Shown here in pieces: positions 24,961-34,609 of a stretch of DNA of 64,000 nucleotides. The stretch lies in NCBI GenBank assembly GCA_037349315.1, contig JBAIAC010000139.1, forward strand, positions 312,501-376,500. The letters run 5' to 3'. The translations under genes and the position numbers were made by a program. Origin of the DNA: Chelydra serpentina. Taxonomy: Eukaryota; Chordata; Testudines; Chelydridae. The notes under the pieces are model-generated. The model saw only the letters and a program-made list of their open reading frames with translations, was not told the DNA's origin and did no database searches. The stretch's first letter is position 1. The number at the start of each line of letters is the position of its first letter.

Positions 24961-25443
24961 CTACTCGAAAAGTCTGTTAACATGTTCGGGGATGGAGCAG
25001 AAATCCTCCGGGGACATCTCCGGAAAGATCTCCTGGATGTACTCCCAAAGCCTGTGCAAGAGGTTTCTGGGGAGGGCAGCCTTATCCTGTGCTCCGTGGT
25101 AACACACTCTGCCACGCCAGGCAAGCAGCACGTAGTCTGGAATCAGTGCTTTGCAAAGCATGGCGGCGTACGGTCCCGGTTTTTGCTGGCATTCAAGCAA
25201 CATCCTTTCTTTATCTCTCTGTGTTATCCTCAGAAGAGTGATATCATTCATGGGAACCTGGTTGAAATAGGGGAATTTTAGTACGGGGGCATTCAGAGGG
25301 GCTCCGTCCCTGCTGGGCTGTTTGCCTGTGGCTGAACGGAAATCTTCCCCGCTGTGACCCACGCGGTGGGGGGAGGGGGCACAGCGAACATCTTGCCTGG
25401 GTGTGTGTGTGTGTGGGGGGGGGCGATTAGGTTCTCCCTGCAT
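24961..25443 (-). CDS. Hypothetical protein antisense to the Harbinger intron
   Basis: A 160-codon frame on the transposase strand, entirely inside the 912-bp intron of the Myb/SANT gene, ending at TAG 24961-24963. The first ~45 codons look like translated non-coding sequence (a PPPHTHTP run over a GT-rich stretch). From about 25330 downward the text is protein-like: NAPVLKFPYFNQVPMND, then LRITQRDKERMLLECQQK, then LIPDYVLLAWRGRV and LHRLWEYIQEIFPEMSPED. The true start may be an internal Met or an upstream exon. I do not recognise a domain with confidence; a helical BEN-like fold is a weak guess. It may be a third Harbinger gene or a captured exon. Confidence 0.45.
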   Translation of the reverse strand: MQGEPNRPPPHTHTPRQDVRCAPSPHRVGHSGEDFRSATGKQPSRDGAPLNAPVLKFPYFNQVPMNDITLLRITQRDKERMLLECQQKPGPYAAMLCKALIPDYVLLAWRGRVCYHGAQDKAALPRNLLHRLWEYIQEIFPEMSPEDFCSIPEHVNRLFE

Positions 25444-25791
25444 GTTAACCCGAAAACCGCCGCCCCCCCTAACTTTTCGATTGCTAACCTGTTTGTTTTA
25501 AATTGCCAGCCCACGGGATGTTTGTTATGGGAAATGAGGGGGTTGCTGTTTGAAAACATTCCCGCCTGTTGTGAAGCTTAAAGAAGCCTATAGAGTGTCT
25601 TACCATGGCTGTCTGCAAGCCGAATTCTGTTGCCCGCCGGACGTGCTTGTGTGATCTCTCACAGCAAGCCGGCAGACCCTCAATATAAGAGGCCCAGTGC
25701 AACCTTGGACAAAATGCACATGTGATATGTAATGTTTTGTTCAAACAAAATGTGTCTTTTACATTTGTCTCCCGCTTGCTTCCTCCCACAG

Positions 25792-26333
25792 CTGCAAATG
25801 TTTCAACGCCACCCCTTTCATCACCATCCCAGAGGCTAGCGAAGATAAGAAGTAAAAAGAAAAGGAGTCGAGACGATATGTTCTCAGAACTCATGGAATC
25901 CTCCCACTCTGAGGCTGCCCAGCAGAATGCGTGGAGGCAGACACTGTCGGAGTCCAGGAAGGCAGAATTTGATCGCACGGACGCGTGGCGTGCTGAGGAC
26001 AATGACTGGCGGGCTGAAGACAATGACTGGCGGGCTGAAGAGAGACAGCGGCATCAGCGTGCAGAGAGAAGGCAGGATGCAATTCTGAGGCTACTGGAGG
26101 ATCAAACGGAAATCCTCCGGCTTATGGCTGAGGACAGGCGTAGGGTTCAGGAAAGGCCGCCTGAGCAAAGACCGCCGCTACAGCCCCTGTGTAACCAACA
26201 GCCCTCCTTCCCGAGTCCCATAACCTCATCCCCGAGACGCCCAAGAACGCGTTTGGGTGGCCTCCGTGCTCCCAGCCACTCAAGCCAAGAGAACAGTCCA
26301 AGCAAGAAAGGGCTGCCATTCAATAAGTTTTAA
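25792..26333 (+). CDS. Harbinger Myb/SANT-like protein, exon 2
   Basis: The acceptor cttcctcccacag (AG 25790-25791) opens at phase 1 and continues exon 1 in frame. It encodes a basic motif (KIRSKKKRSRDD), likely a nuclear localisation signal, then a charged helical segment with tandem WRAEDND/WRAEDND/WRAEERQ repeats and an RRQDAILRLLEDQTEILRLM coiled coil. A proline-rich tail ends at TAA 26331-26333. AATAAA follows at 26465-26470. The coiled coil probably mediates multimer formation or transposase contact (inference). Confidence 0.85.
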
Positions 26334-26464
26334 AGTGCTGTGTGTCCTTGTCCTTCCCTCATCCCCTCCTCCACCACCCATCCTGGTGCTTCCCTTCCTC
26401 CACCACCCATCCTGGGCGACCGTGGCAGTTACCACCATAGTCCCCCCTCTGTGTTTTACGAATT

Positions 26465-26504
26465 AATAAAGAATGCATGATTTTTAAGCAAGAATTACTT
26501 TATT
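26465..26504. terminator. Facing polyadenylation signals of the Harbinger genes
   Basis: AATAAA on plus at 26465-26470 serves the Myb/SANT gene. AATAAA on minus at 26504-26499 serves the transposase. The two convergent transcription units end within about 40 bp of each other. Confidence 0.7.
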
Positions 26505-26611
26505 TCCTCTGCAAGCGGTGATCGAGGGGGGGAGGGCAGGGCGGTTTGGGTAAAGGGAAGTAGAGCGAATGAAGGGGCGGGGCTTTTCATTACTGGGGAA
26601 AAACAGAACTT

Positions 26612-27907
26612 TCACACAGCATCCTGGCCATTCATGAAACTGGTTTTCAAAGCTTCCCTGATGCGCAACGCACCCTGTTGTACTCTTGTAATAGCCCTGG
26701 TGTCTGGCTGCGCATAACCGGCGGCCAGGCGATTTGCCTCAAACTCCCACCCCGCCATAAACGTCTCCCCCTTACTCTCACAGATATTGTGGAGCGCACA
26801 GCAAGCAGTAATAACAATGGGAACATTGGTTTCGCTGAGATCTAACCTAGTTAATAAACTTCGCCATCTTGCTTTTAAACGGCCAAATGCACACTCCACC
26901 ACCATTCTGCACTTGCTCAGCCTATAGTTGAAAAGGTCCTGACTACTGTCCAGGCTACCTGTGTATGGCTTCATGAGCCATGGCATTAAGGGATAGGCTG
27001 GGTCCCCAAGGATAACTATGGGCATCTCAACATCCCCAACGGTTATTTTCTGGTCTGGGAAGAAAGTCCCTTGCTGCAGCAGCTGAAACAGACCAGAGTT
27101 CCTGAAGATGCGAGCGTCATGTACCTTTCCCGGCCATCCCACGTTGATGTTGGTGAAACGCCCCTTGTGATCCACCAGTGCTTGCAGCACTATTGAAAAG
27201 TAACCCTTTCGGTTTATGTACTCGCTGGCTTGGTGGTCCAGTGCCAAGATAGGGATATGGGTTCCGTCTATCGCCCCTCCACAGTTCGGGAAGCCCATTG
27301 CTGCAAAGCCATCCAGTATGATCTGCACATTTCCCAGACTCACAACCCTTGGTACCAGCAGCTTGGTGATCGCCCTGGCTACTTGCATGACAACAGCCCC
27401 CACTGTAGATTTTCCCACTCCGAATTGATTTGCGACTGACCGGTAGCTGTCTGGCGTTGCAAGCTTCCACAGGGCTATCGCCAGTCGCTTCTCTACTGTG
27501 AGGGCTGCTCTCATCTTGGTGTTCTGGAGCTTCTGGGCAGGGGAAAGCAACTCACAAAGTTCCATGAAAGTGCCCTTACGCATGCGAAAGTTTCGCAGCC
27601 ACTGGGATTCATCCCAGACCTGCAGCACTATGTGGTCCCACCAGTCTGTGCTTGTTTCCCGGGCCCAGAATCGGCGTTCCACTGTATCAACGAGCCCCAT
27701 TACCACCATGATGTCCACCTTGCGGGGGGGCCGTTTTTGAGAGAGGTCTGTGTCCATGTCCTCATCACTGTCCTCAGGCTGATGCTGTCCCGTCCTCACC
27801 TCCCGTTGCTCTAGCAGCTCCCGGTTCTCAATCTCCATATACTCCTGGACAATGCGCGTGGTGTTCATAACGGCCATAACAGCTGCAGTGATCTGATCGT
27901 GCTCCAT
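26612..27907 (-). CDS. Harbinger DDE transposase (HARBI1-like nuclease)
   Basis: An uninterrupted 431-codon frame starting ATG at 27907. The N-terminal region has a helix-turn-helix-like stretch (SYRSVANQFGVGKSTVG, ~154-170). The DDE core is complete: D214 in GAIDGTHIPI, D264 in PGKVHDARIF, D302 in LGDPAYPL and E338 in VVECAFGRLK; the DDE triad of the family is D214-D302-E338. The length matches an autonomous PIF/Harbinger transposase. It cuts and joins the element's inverted ends with the help of the Myb/SANT partner. Nothing is broken, so it could be active or under selection as a domesticated gene; presence of inverted ends argues for a mobile copy. Confidence 0.95.
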   Translation of the reverse strand: MEHDQITAAVMAVMNTTRIVQEYMEIENRELLEQREVRTGQHQPEDSDEDMDTDLSQKRPPRKVDIMVVMGLVDTVERRFWARETSTDWWDHIVLQVWDESQWLRNFRMRKGTFMELCELLSPAQKLQNTKMRAALTVEKRLAIALWKLATPDSYRSVANQFGVGKSTVGAVVMQVARAITKLLVPRVVSLGNVQIILDGFAAMGFPNCGGAIDGTHIPILALDHQASEYINRKGYFSIVLQALVDHKGRFTNINVGWPGKVHDARIFRNSGLFQLLQQGTFFPDQKITVGDVEMPIVILGDPAYPLMPWLMKPYTGSLDSSQDLFNYRLSKCRMVVECAFGRLKARWRSLLTRLDLSETNVPIVITACCALHNICESKGETFMAGWEFEANRLAAGYAQPDTRAITRVQQGALRIREALKTSFMNGQDAV

Positions 27908-28409
27908 GCTTCCCCTGGTACGCTGTTTGCAGGACAGCAGAGTGGGAGCAGAAGCGGCGGGTGGATAACAATGGTGTCAGCAATATGGCGCCCGCACGAA
28001 AAAAGGCGCGAAAGGATTTTTCGCTCCCCCCTCAGGTGCTTTCACGGAGGGAGGGGGGAGCAAGGGCGCGAAAAAGATTGCTTTCAAGGAGGGAGGGAGG
28101 GACGTTTGATGGCCTGATGACATGTACCCAGAACCACCAGCGACATTTTTTTCTGCCCCATCAGGCTTTGGGATCGCAACCCAGAATTCCAATGGGCGGC
28201 GGAGACTGCGGGAACTGTGGGATAGCTACCCGCAATGCAATGCTTCGAAGGTCGATGCTACTCTCGCTACTGTGGTCACAGACAATCGACCTCATGGTCT
28301 TAACGCTCTTTAGTGGAGACACACACAATCGATTCCATTAATTCGGGTTTTAATATATCGACTTCTATAATTTCGACCGAATTCTGTAGTGTAGACGTAC
28401 CCTCAAGAG

Positions 28410-29050
28410 GTATAAGACATTTTCTGTTGCAGACAGAATGAGATTCTAGAGCAGGTGACATCTGATGACTCAGAATCAGGACCACATATTTGCCCATTGC
28501 ATTGTCCTCGGATCCACCGAAACCTGACTCATTCAGCACTGTCTCATTGTGAGTGAGTTGCCTTATTTGCAAAAGTCTTAGCATCACAATAATGGTTTGT
28601 CTAGACTAGGAAATGTGGAATAGATTAGGGCAGGTGAAGAGAAAATATATGAGCTAACCCAGACTTGTATATTCGGGCTATGTCAGTATAGAAAACATAC
28701 CTGTGATTTTCCATCTGGGTAGCTCACTGGAGCTAACGAACTACAAAAACATGCTAATGGAGACAAGGCCCAGGTAGATTTTACCACAATCTGACGTCAG
28801 CTGTATGTCACCAACAGCTGGGGACGATGCGCAGTCCAAGTCAGAGGGGTTCAAACTCCCCATGACTTACAAAACAAAGCAGTTCATCGTCGCAAGGGTG
28901 AGCTTTGTACTTGCAAAGAGTTCTTTCGCACTCCTGAGTCAACAACAGGCTTTTGATGCAGCCTTCTGTTTCCCAAACGTCACCGGTAATTCTATCAATT
29001 AGTTGGCAGATCTCCATTTATTCATTTTTATTTTTTTTAAATCCTGCATG
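28410..29050 (-). repeat. Fragments of dispersed LTR-like repeats
   Basis: 28600-28790 is highly similar to 33225-33395 (aaaatatatgagctaaccca, gattttccatctgggtagct). 28840-28960 in reverse matches 32735-32800 of the LTR-like unit (gagtgcgaaagaactctttg). Both are pieces of a larger repeat. Confidence 0.6.
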
Positions 29051-29055
29051 GACCA

Positions 29056-29186
29056 TAGGGTGGCCAAATGTCCCGATAAAATTGGGCCTGTCCCGATTTT
29101 CAGTTCTTTGTCCTGTAGCCCCCGGACTACTTTTTTTGCTTCTCCCGTGTGTCCCGATTTTTTGTTGCGTTAATCTGGTCACCCTA
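29056..29186 (+). mobile_element. hAT MITE inserted in a zinc finger of gene B
   Basis: 131 bp with termini TAGGGTGGCCAAATG / ATCTGGTCACCCTA and an exact 8-bp TSD ATGGACCA (29048-29055 and 29187-29194). The TSD lies in the linker-proximal codons of a decayed finger (minus ..KMVH..). Confidence 0.93.
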
Positions 29187-29303
29187 ATGGACCATCTTTG
29201 ATCTCCTGAGGTCTGAGGGGTCAAGGAAGGTTTTCCTGCACTCACGACATTCCCAGGGTCGTCTCTCTCCTTTCTGGATTCTCGGACGATTAAGAAGGGC
29301 GGA
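29187..29303 (-). pseudogene. Decayed zinc fingers downstream of gene B
   Basis: Beyond the stop of gene B, in a shifted frame, the minus strand still reads ECRECRKTFLDPSDLRRS, a finger with C-x2-C but damaged histidines, before the hAT insertion. So the array was once longer. Confidence 0.8.
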
Positions 29304-30004
29304 TCAAACAGAAATGGTTTTTCTATCGTCACAGCATTCGTTGGGCGCCTGACAAGCGTGGGCTCTCTGGTGTCTAACAAGGTGTGAGCGCCGAGAGAAG
29401 GTTTTCCCGCACTCATGGCATCCATAGGGGCTGGAGCCTCCGTGGGTTCTCTGATGTGCAATCAGGTGCGAGCGTCGCGTGAGGGTTTTCCCGCATTCAC
29501 GGCATCCATAGGGGCTGGAGCCTCCGTGGGTTCTCTGATGTGCCATCAGGTGTGAGCGGCGCGTGAAGCTTTTCCCGCACTCACGGCATCCATAGGGTCG
29601 CTCTCCAGTATGGATTCTCTGATGTCTAAGAAGATGCGAGTGTCGGATGAAGGTTTTCCCGCACTCACGGCATGCGTAGGGTCGCTCTCCGGTGTGGATT
29701 CTCTGATGTTCAATAATTTGTGAGCGCCAAAGGAAGGTTTTCCCACACTCAGGGCACGTGTTTTCTCTCTCTCCGATCAGGATTTTCTTCTGGGCAGCGG
29801 TGTCCTTCAGGTCCTTGTGATTTTCCTCACAGCTGATGGATTTTCCTGCTTTCTCCTCTGGCTGGTTTCCCTGCTGCTTCTCCTCACCACTCCTGGACGC
29901 GTTCCCTTTAGTGCGTTGCGATAATCCCCCATTCAGTTCTGCATGCTCAGCATCTTGCTGCTTTATTTTCTGCTCCTTCTTCTCGCTCGCCATCCCATCC
30001 TCTC
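29304..30004 (-). CDS. C2H2 zinc-finger exon of ZNF gene B (5 fingers, truncated)
   Basis: The acceptor ctgtctcag (minus, AG 30006-30005) opens at phase 1; Met at 29993 ([19 protein letters not shown]). A charged spacer of ~80 residues is followed by five C2H2 fingers, the fourth with Leu replacing the core Phe (CGKTLTRRSHL). Linkers after fingers 3 and 4 are THGGSSPYG instead of HTGERPYG, and fingers 3 and 4 are near-identical at DNA level, a recent duplication. Finger 6 is reduced to CCDDRKTIS and stops at 29304. Paralogue of gene C. No KRAB exon is visible upstream except the distant one at 41894, so its domain make-up is uncertain. Confidence 0.85.
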
Positions 30005-30377
30005 CTGAGACAGAGAGAGAAACCTCAGAGGCAGGGATGGAAAAGGGCAGAGGAAACCAAAGGAAGTGCTGGAGAGATGGGGGGAAAACATCAGGAAATC
30101 AATTCCCCCAAAACTCTTCCCCATATGGGAGAGAGGAGAGGATCAACTCTGTCCCCACATCCCATCCCGATGCTCGGGATAAAGGGAGATTAGGAATTCA
30201 GCTATTGCAATACGTTGATCAGGATGGGAAGGAAGCCATGGGTGACATCTGCTCTGAGGATACACCACCTGCTAGGGGACAATCCTGACCTCAAAGAGCT
30301 CTCACGGTCTCGCTAGGGAATCCCAGCTGTGTCCCTCAGGTACAGACAGTATTTGTGTTGGTCTCATGATTCCTCAC

Positions 30378-30491
30378 CTGGGCAGGTTCCTCTCGGGATC
30401 TCTCTTCCCTCCGAGCCCCGGAGATCTGAGACCCACAACTCTTCCCCTGGTTGAAACTGGGACGTCACCTCCGGTTTGGAAACTGGAAACC
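30378..30491 (-). CDS. Linker exon of ZNF gene B
   Basis: 114 bp, acceptor gagcag (minus) and donor GTGAGG, phase 1 to phase 1, encoding [20 protein letters not shown] and on through [18 protein letters not shown]. It joins in frame to the finger exon at 30004. Homologous to 35713-35826 (gene C) and 7626-7727 (gene 1). Confidence 0.82.
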
Positions 30492-30720
30492 CTGCTCAGA
30501 TGACAGAAAACAAGCTCGGGTGAATTCACGGGATATTTGTCACAACGAACGTGGCCTTTCTTTTCTTTTAACCCCTGCTCATTTTAAAGCACTGAAATTC
30601 TAGAGCGGGCTCTCCAGGTGTTCAAAGGTACCAGACACTCTGCTCATGAGGGGATTAATTCTCCACCTTTCTGCTGGCACAGACACACAGAGCCAGACCC
30701 TCCTCATCATAGGGGCTCCT

Positions 30721-31195
30721 AATACATTGGATAAATTGGAAAGAGTCCAACGGAGGGCAACAAAAATGATTAGGGGGCTGGAGCACATGACTTATGAGGA
30801 GAGGCTGAGGGAACTGGGATTGTTTAGCCTGCAGAAGAGAAGAGTGAGGGGGGATTTGATAGCTGCTTTCAACTACCTGAAAGGGGGTTCCAAAGAGGAT
30901 GGATCTAGACTGTTCTCAGTGGTAGCAGACGACAGGACAAGGAGTAATGGTCTCAAGTTGCAGAGGGGGAGGTTTAGGTTGGATATTAGGAAAAACTTTT
31001 TCACTAGGAGGGTGGTGAAGCACTGGAATGGGTTCCCTAGGGAGGTGGTGGAATCGCCTTCCTTAGAGGTGTTTAAGGTCAGGCTTGACAAAGCCCTGGC
31101 TGGGATGATCTAGTTGGGGTTGGTCCTGCTTTGAGCAGGGGGTTGGACTAGATGACCTCCTGAGGTCCCTTCCAACCCTGAGATTATATGATTCT
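30721..31195 (+). mobile_element. CR1 LINE 3' part, specific to locus B
   Basis: ORF2 C-terminus ([19 protein letters not shown]... to ...LDKALAGMI), then a 3' UTR ending gattatatgattct. The paralogous locus C (near 36035) reads straight through the insertion point, so it inserted after the B/C duplication. Confidence 0.94.
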
Positions 31196-31483
31196 AAAAC
31201 CCAGAAAAAGTAACCCTATATCACAAAAAGCCACGGGGACGTCACCTTGGAACTACTTTTTACCGACAAAGGGAATGAGACAGTCACAGGGGAACTGGAA
31301 CTGGGGAGCATGGGCTTGCGAGGCTCAGCATAGTAAGGAGAGGGGAGATCACTGAGTGCCGTATGCCAGGGGTGTTAGGGATCAGGAAAGCACATTTTGA
31401 GACGTTGGGGAATACAGCGAGTCAGGCGTACTGGAAAGGAGCATGAAATCCCCCCTGTGCCTGGGGAGGGTTATAGAATGAGA

Positions 31484-31745
31484 GAATCACAGAAATGTAG
31501 GGCTGGAAGGGACTTGGAGAGGTCATTTATTCCAGCCCATGCACTGAGGCAGGAACAAAGTAATCCTAGACCATCCCCGAGAGGCATTTGTACAAGCTGT
31601 TCTTAAAAGCTTCCAGTGAGGGGGATTCCACAACCTCCCTTGGAATCCTATTCCAGAGCTTAACTACCCTTGTAGTCACTTTTTTTTTCTCTTAATATCT
31701 AACCTACCTTGCCCTTGCTCCATATTTAAGATTGAGCACGGTCTT
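31484..31745 (-). mobile_element. CR1 LINE fragment shared by loci B and C
   Basis: Minus-oriented CR1 end (aatcacagaaatgtagggct, then ggattccacaacctccct). The same piece follows at 36729-36985 in locus C, so it predates the duplication. Confidence 0.85.
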
Positions 31746-31788
31746 TCAACCAGTTTTGCACCCAGCGTTCTATTAATTTCATCTAGAC

Positions 31789-31997
31789 CAGTGATTCTGA
31801 TACTTTTTTACTGGTGACCCCTTTCACATAGCAAGCCTCTGGGTGCGACCCGCCAATCAATTAAAAATGTTTTTTTAATATATTTAACACCGTTATAAAT
31901 GCTGGAGGTAAAGCGGGGTTTGGGGTGGAGTCTGACAGCTCACGACCCCCCCATGTAAGAACTTTGAGCAACCCGACCCCCAGTTTGAGAACCCCTG
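31789..31997 (+). mobile_element. hAT non-autonomous element (209 bp)
   Basis: Ends CAGTGATTCTGATACT / CAGTTTGAGAACCCCTG with an exact 8-bp TSD ATCTAGAC (31781-31788, 31998-32005). Charlie-like termini. The same family, split by a CR1, occurs at 33787-34586. Confidence 0.94.
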
Positions 31998-32005
31998 ATC
32001 TAGAC

Positions 32006-33240
32006 CACTGTGACACGGGGCCAGAAAGAGTTAAGCAGCTCGCAGGCTAATTGACCCAGATTCAGCCTTTACAGACATGTTAGAAAAGTATGTAAATGGT
32101 AATTAAGGCCATTCCATGTTAGATAGGCTAGAACTTTGAAATGCAAACCTGTATTGTTAGAGAATTAGAGGGGATACTAATTTGATGTGGTTACTTATAT
32201 CTAAGGCCTGGTCTACACTAGGGGCGGGGGGGTCGATGTAAGGTACGCAACTTCAGCTATGTGAAAAACGAAGCTGAAGTCGACGTACCTCGATCGACTT
32301 ACCGCGCCGTGAGGACGCCGCAGGGTTGACTGCTGCCGCTCCCCCATCGACTCCGCTTCCGCCTCTCGCCGGGGTGGATTACCAGAGTCGACAGCAGAGC
32401 GATCGGGGATCGATTTATCGCGTCTACATTAGACGCGAAAAATCGATCCCCAAAAGTTCGATCGCTACCCGCCGATTCGGCGGGTGGTGTAGGCCTGCCC
32501 TTAGATGTTAACCATATAAACAGACAGTTCCTGTCTATTACTATAGTTATTGATTCAGAGATCAAAGGGGAATGTTAACATTTAGATGAATCTTGGGTAA
32601 AATAATGTCATTGTCTATATGTCTGTTTAAAGTTTGTGATAAACTACTCAATGGATACATTACCTTATGTAAATCCATGTGGTTAATTACCGGTGATGTT
32701 TGGGAAACAGAAGGTTACATCAAAAGCTTATTGTTCACTCGGGAGTGCGAAAGAACTCTTTGCAACTCACCATCGCGACTATGAATCTGATCTCAGAACC
32801 GTACTTGTATCTGTGTGTATACTGATCTTTTAACCAATATGCCCTCTCTTTTCTTTTTAAATACATTTTAGTTTAGTTAATAAGAATTTGCTGTAAGCGT
32901 GTATTTGGGTAAGATCTGGAATATTCATTAACCTGGGAGGTAACGTGTCCGATCCTTTGAGATTTGTAGAACTTCCTTATATGATGAATAAGATTTTCAG
33001 TCATCCTCACCATATTTGACTTGGGTGTCTGGGTGGAGGCCTAAGGCTGGGTTGCTTTAAGGAAACTGTGTTGTTGGCTTTCGGGTAATCAGTAAGGTAT
33101 TACAGAAGCTGTTTTGTGCTGGTTTGGTAAATCTAAGTGTTGGAATATCCACCAATTTGGGGAATTGTCTACCCCATTCTTTGCAGTTCACCCTAATTGA
33201 GTAACCTCAGTGAGGCTCCCCTGGGGAATGTGGAGTAGAG
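32006..33240 (+). mobile_element. LTR-like dispersed repeat hosting a Harbinger MITE
   Basis: A non-coding unit beginning near tgtgacacggggccagaaag and running to about 33240, with a promoter-like gttaaccatataaac and a downstream gggtaagatctggaat segment similar in layout to 21788. I infer an LTR; borders are not proven. A MITE interrupts it at 32206-32503. Confidence 0.45.
32206..32503 (+). mobile_element. Harbinger-like MITE (~300 bp)
   Basis: Ends ggcctggtctacacta / tggtgtaggcctgccc are inverted and share ctggtctacacta with the left end of the autonomous Harbinger at 23977. Contains hairpins, including ggggatcgatttatcgcgtc with its complement at about 32405-32453 and cttcagct/agctgaag at 32251-32280. 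Confidence 0.82.
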
Positions 33241-33400
33241 TAGGACAGGCCAAGGGAAAATATATGAGCTAACCCAGGGGGCCATGTCAGTATAGAAAAC
33301 ATAGTTGTGATTTTCCATCTGGGTAGCTCACTGGAACTAGCGAACTACAGAAACATGCTAATGGAGACACGGCCCAGGTAGATTTTACCACAGTGAAGCG
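33225..33400 (+). repeat. Dispersed repeat paired with 28600-28790
   Basis: Direct repeat with about 165 bp of high identity to 28600-28790; also present immediately downstream of each LTR-like unit. Confidence 0.65.
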
Positions 33401-33424
33401 GACTGACACCATTTGTGTTTCCCC

Positions 33425-33680
33425 CACCTAGGGCTGATGTGCATTCCTAGTAACATTCCTAGGAACAAGGACTCATACGCCCATGATTCAGAGAAGGAAG
33501 CCGTCAGTAGAAAGGATCTTCGGGGATTCACGCCAAAGAAGGGCGAGCTGCAAAAAGCAAAACCGGACCACTCACCTGGGGGAGCTGCGATCACAAATGA
33601 AGTAAATGGCACTTAACAGCCTCAAAGGCCACATATGGAGATTAGGAAAAGTATTAAAGGGGAAAGAAACCTATTTTTTG
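33425..33680 (-). other. Ancestral ZNF 3' UTR downstream of gene C
   Basis: The minus strand carries the ttttgcagctcgcccttctt block and the following sequence that also sits in the 3' flank of genes 1 and 2 (9375, 19248). It marks the original end of the gene C transcript. Confidence 0.6.
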
Positions 33681-33786
33681 TGAGCCCTAGAGAAGGTTTT
33701 TACGCTCTCTCCCTTTGTGCCTTTGCTGTTGCTAAATAAGGTGTGATTTACGATGGAAGCTTTTCCCATACTCAGATCGTCTATAG
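33680..33786 (-). pseudogene. Decayed terminal zinc finger of gene C
   Basis: The minus strand reads SEYGKSFHRKSHLI followed by a stop and HKG..., then the aaaaccttctctagggct that follows the last finger in genes 1 and 2. First zinc ligand region degraded (C to Y). Separated from the rest of the array by the hAT/CR1 insertion. Confidence 0.8.
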
Positions 33787-34586
33787 CAGCGGTTCTCAGA
33801 CTTTTGTACTGGTGACCTCTTTCACACACCAAGCCTCTGAGCACTCCCCGCCCCCCACCTCCCCATAAATGAAAAACGCTTTTAAATATATTTAACACCA
33901 TTAAAATGATCAGGGGTCTGGAACGGGTCCCATATGAGGAGAGATTCAAGAGGCTAGGACTTTTCAGTTTGGAAAAGAGGAGACTAAGGGGGGATATGAT
34001 AGAGGTCTATAAAATTATGAATGGTCTAGAGGAAGTGAATAAGGAAAAGTTATTTACTTGTTTTCATAATAGAAGAACTAGGGGCCACCCAATGAAATTA
34101 GTGGGCAGCAGGTTTAAAACTAATACAAGGAAGTTCTTCTTCACTCAGCGCACAGTCAACCTGTGGAACTCCTTGCCTGAGGAGGCTGTGAAGGCTAGGA
34201 CTATAACAGGGTTTAAAAGAGAACTGGATAAATTCATGGAGGTTAAGTCCATTAATGGCTATTAGCCAGGATGGATAAGGAATGGGGTCCTTAGCCTCTG
34301 TCTGTCAGAGGGGGGTGATGGATGGCAGGAGAGAGATCACTTGGTCATTACCTGTTAGGTCCACTCACTACGGGTCACCTGGCATTGGCCACTGTCGGTG
34401 GACAGGATACTGGGCTGGATGGACCTTTGGTCTGACCCAGTACGGCCTTTCTTATGTTCATTATAAATGTTGGAGGCAAAACGGGTTTTGGGGTGGAGGC
34501 GGACAGCTCGCGACCCCCCCATGTAATAACCTTGCGACCCCCTAAGGAGTCCCGATCCCCCAGTTTGAGACCCCCCCCACCCCACA
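33787..34586 (+). mobile_element. hAT element with nested CR1, splitting gene C's finger array
   Basis: Left end cagcggttctcagacttttg; right end region cagtttgagaccccc. Flanks GTCTATAG (33779-33786) and GTCTACAG (34587-34594) form a 7/8 TSD. Same family as 31789-31997. A CR1 occupies 33905-34460. Confidence 0.85.
33905..34460 (+). mobile_element. CR1 LINE nested in hAT
   Basis: ORF2 C-terminus IRGLERVPYEERFKRLGLF... to ...FMEVKSINGY, then the 3' UTR ending cttatgttcatt. Close relative of 7088-7557. Confidence 0.95.
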
Positions 34587-34609
34587 GTCTACAGCCTGTC
34601 TAGCCTGTG

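Larger units (their letters stand above)
23977..28403. mobile_element. Complete PIF/Harbinger DNA transposon (~4.4 kb)
   Basis: The termini are inverted: left ctggtctacactacgag, right gtagtgtagacgtacc (28387-28402), so both ends read G(A/G)TCTACACTAC inwards. It carries the two genes diagnostic of Harbinger, a Myb/SANT-like DNA-binding protein (plus) and a DDE nuclease/transposase (minus), both open and arranged tail to tail with facing polyadenylation signals. A third open frame lies antisense in the intron of the first gene. The exact borders and 3-bp TSD could not be fixed by eye. Confidence 0.9.
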
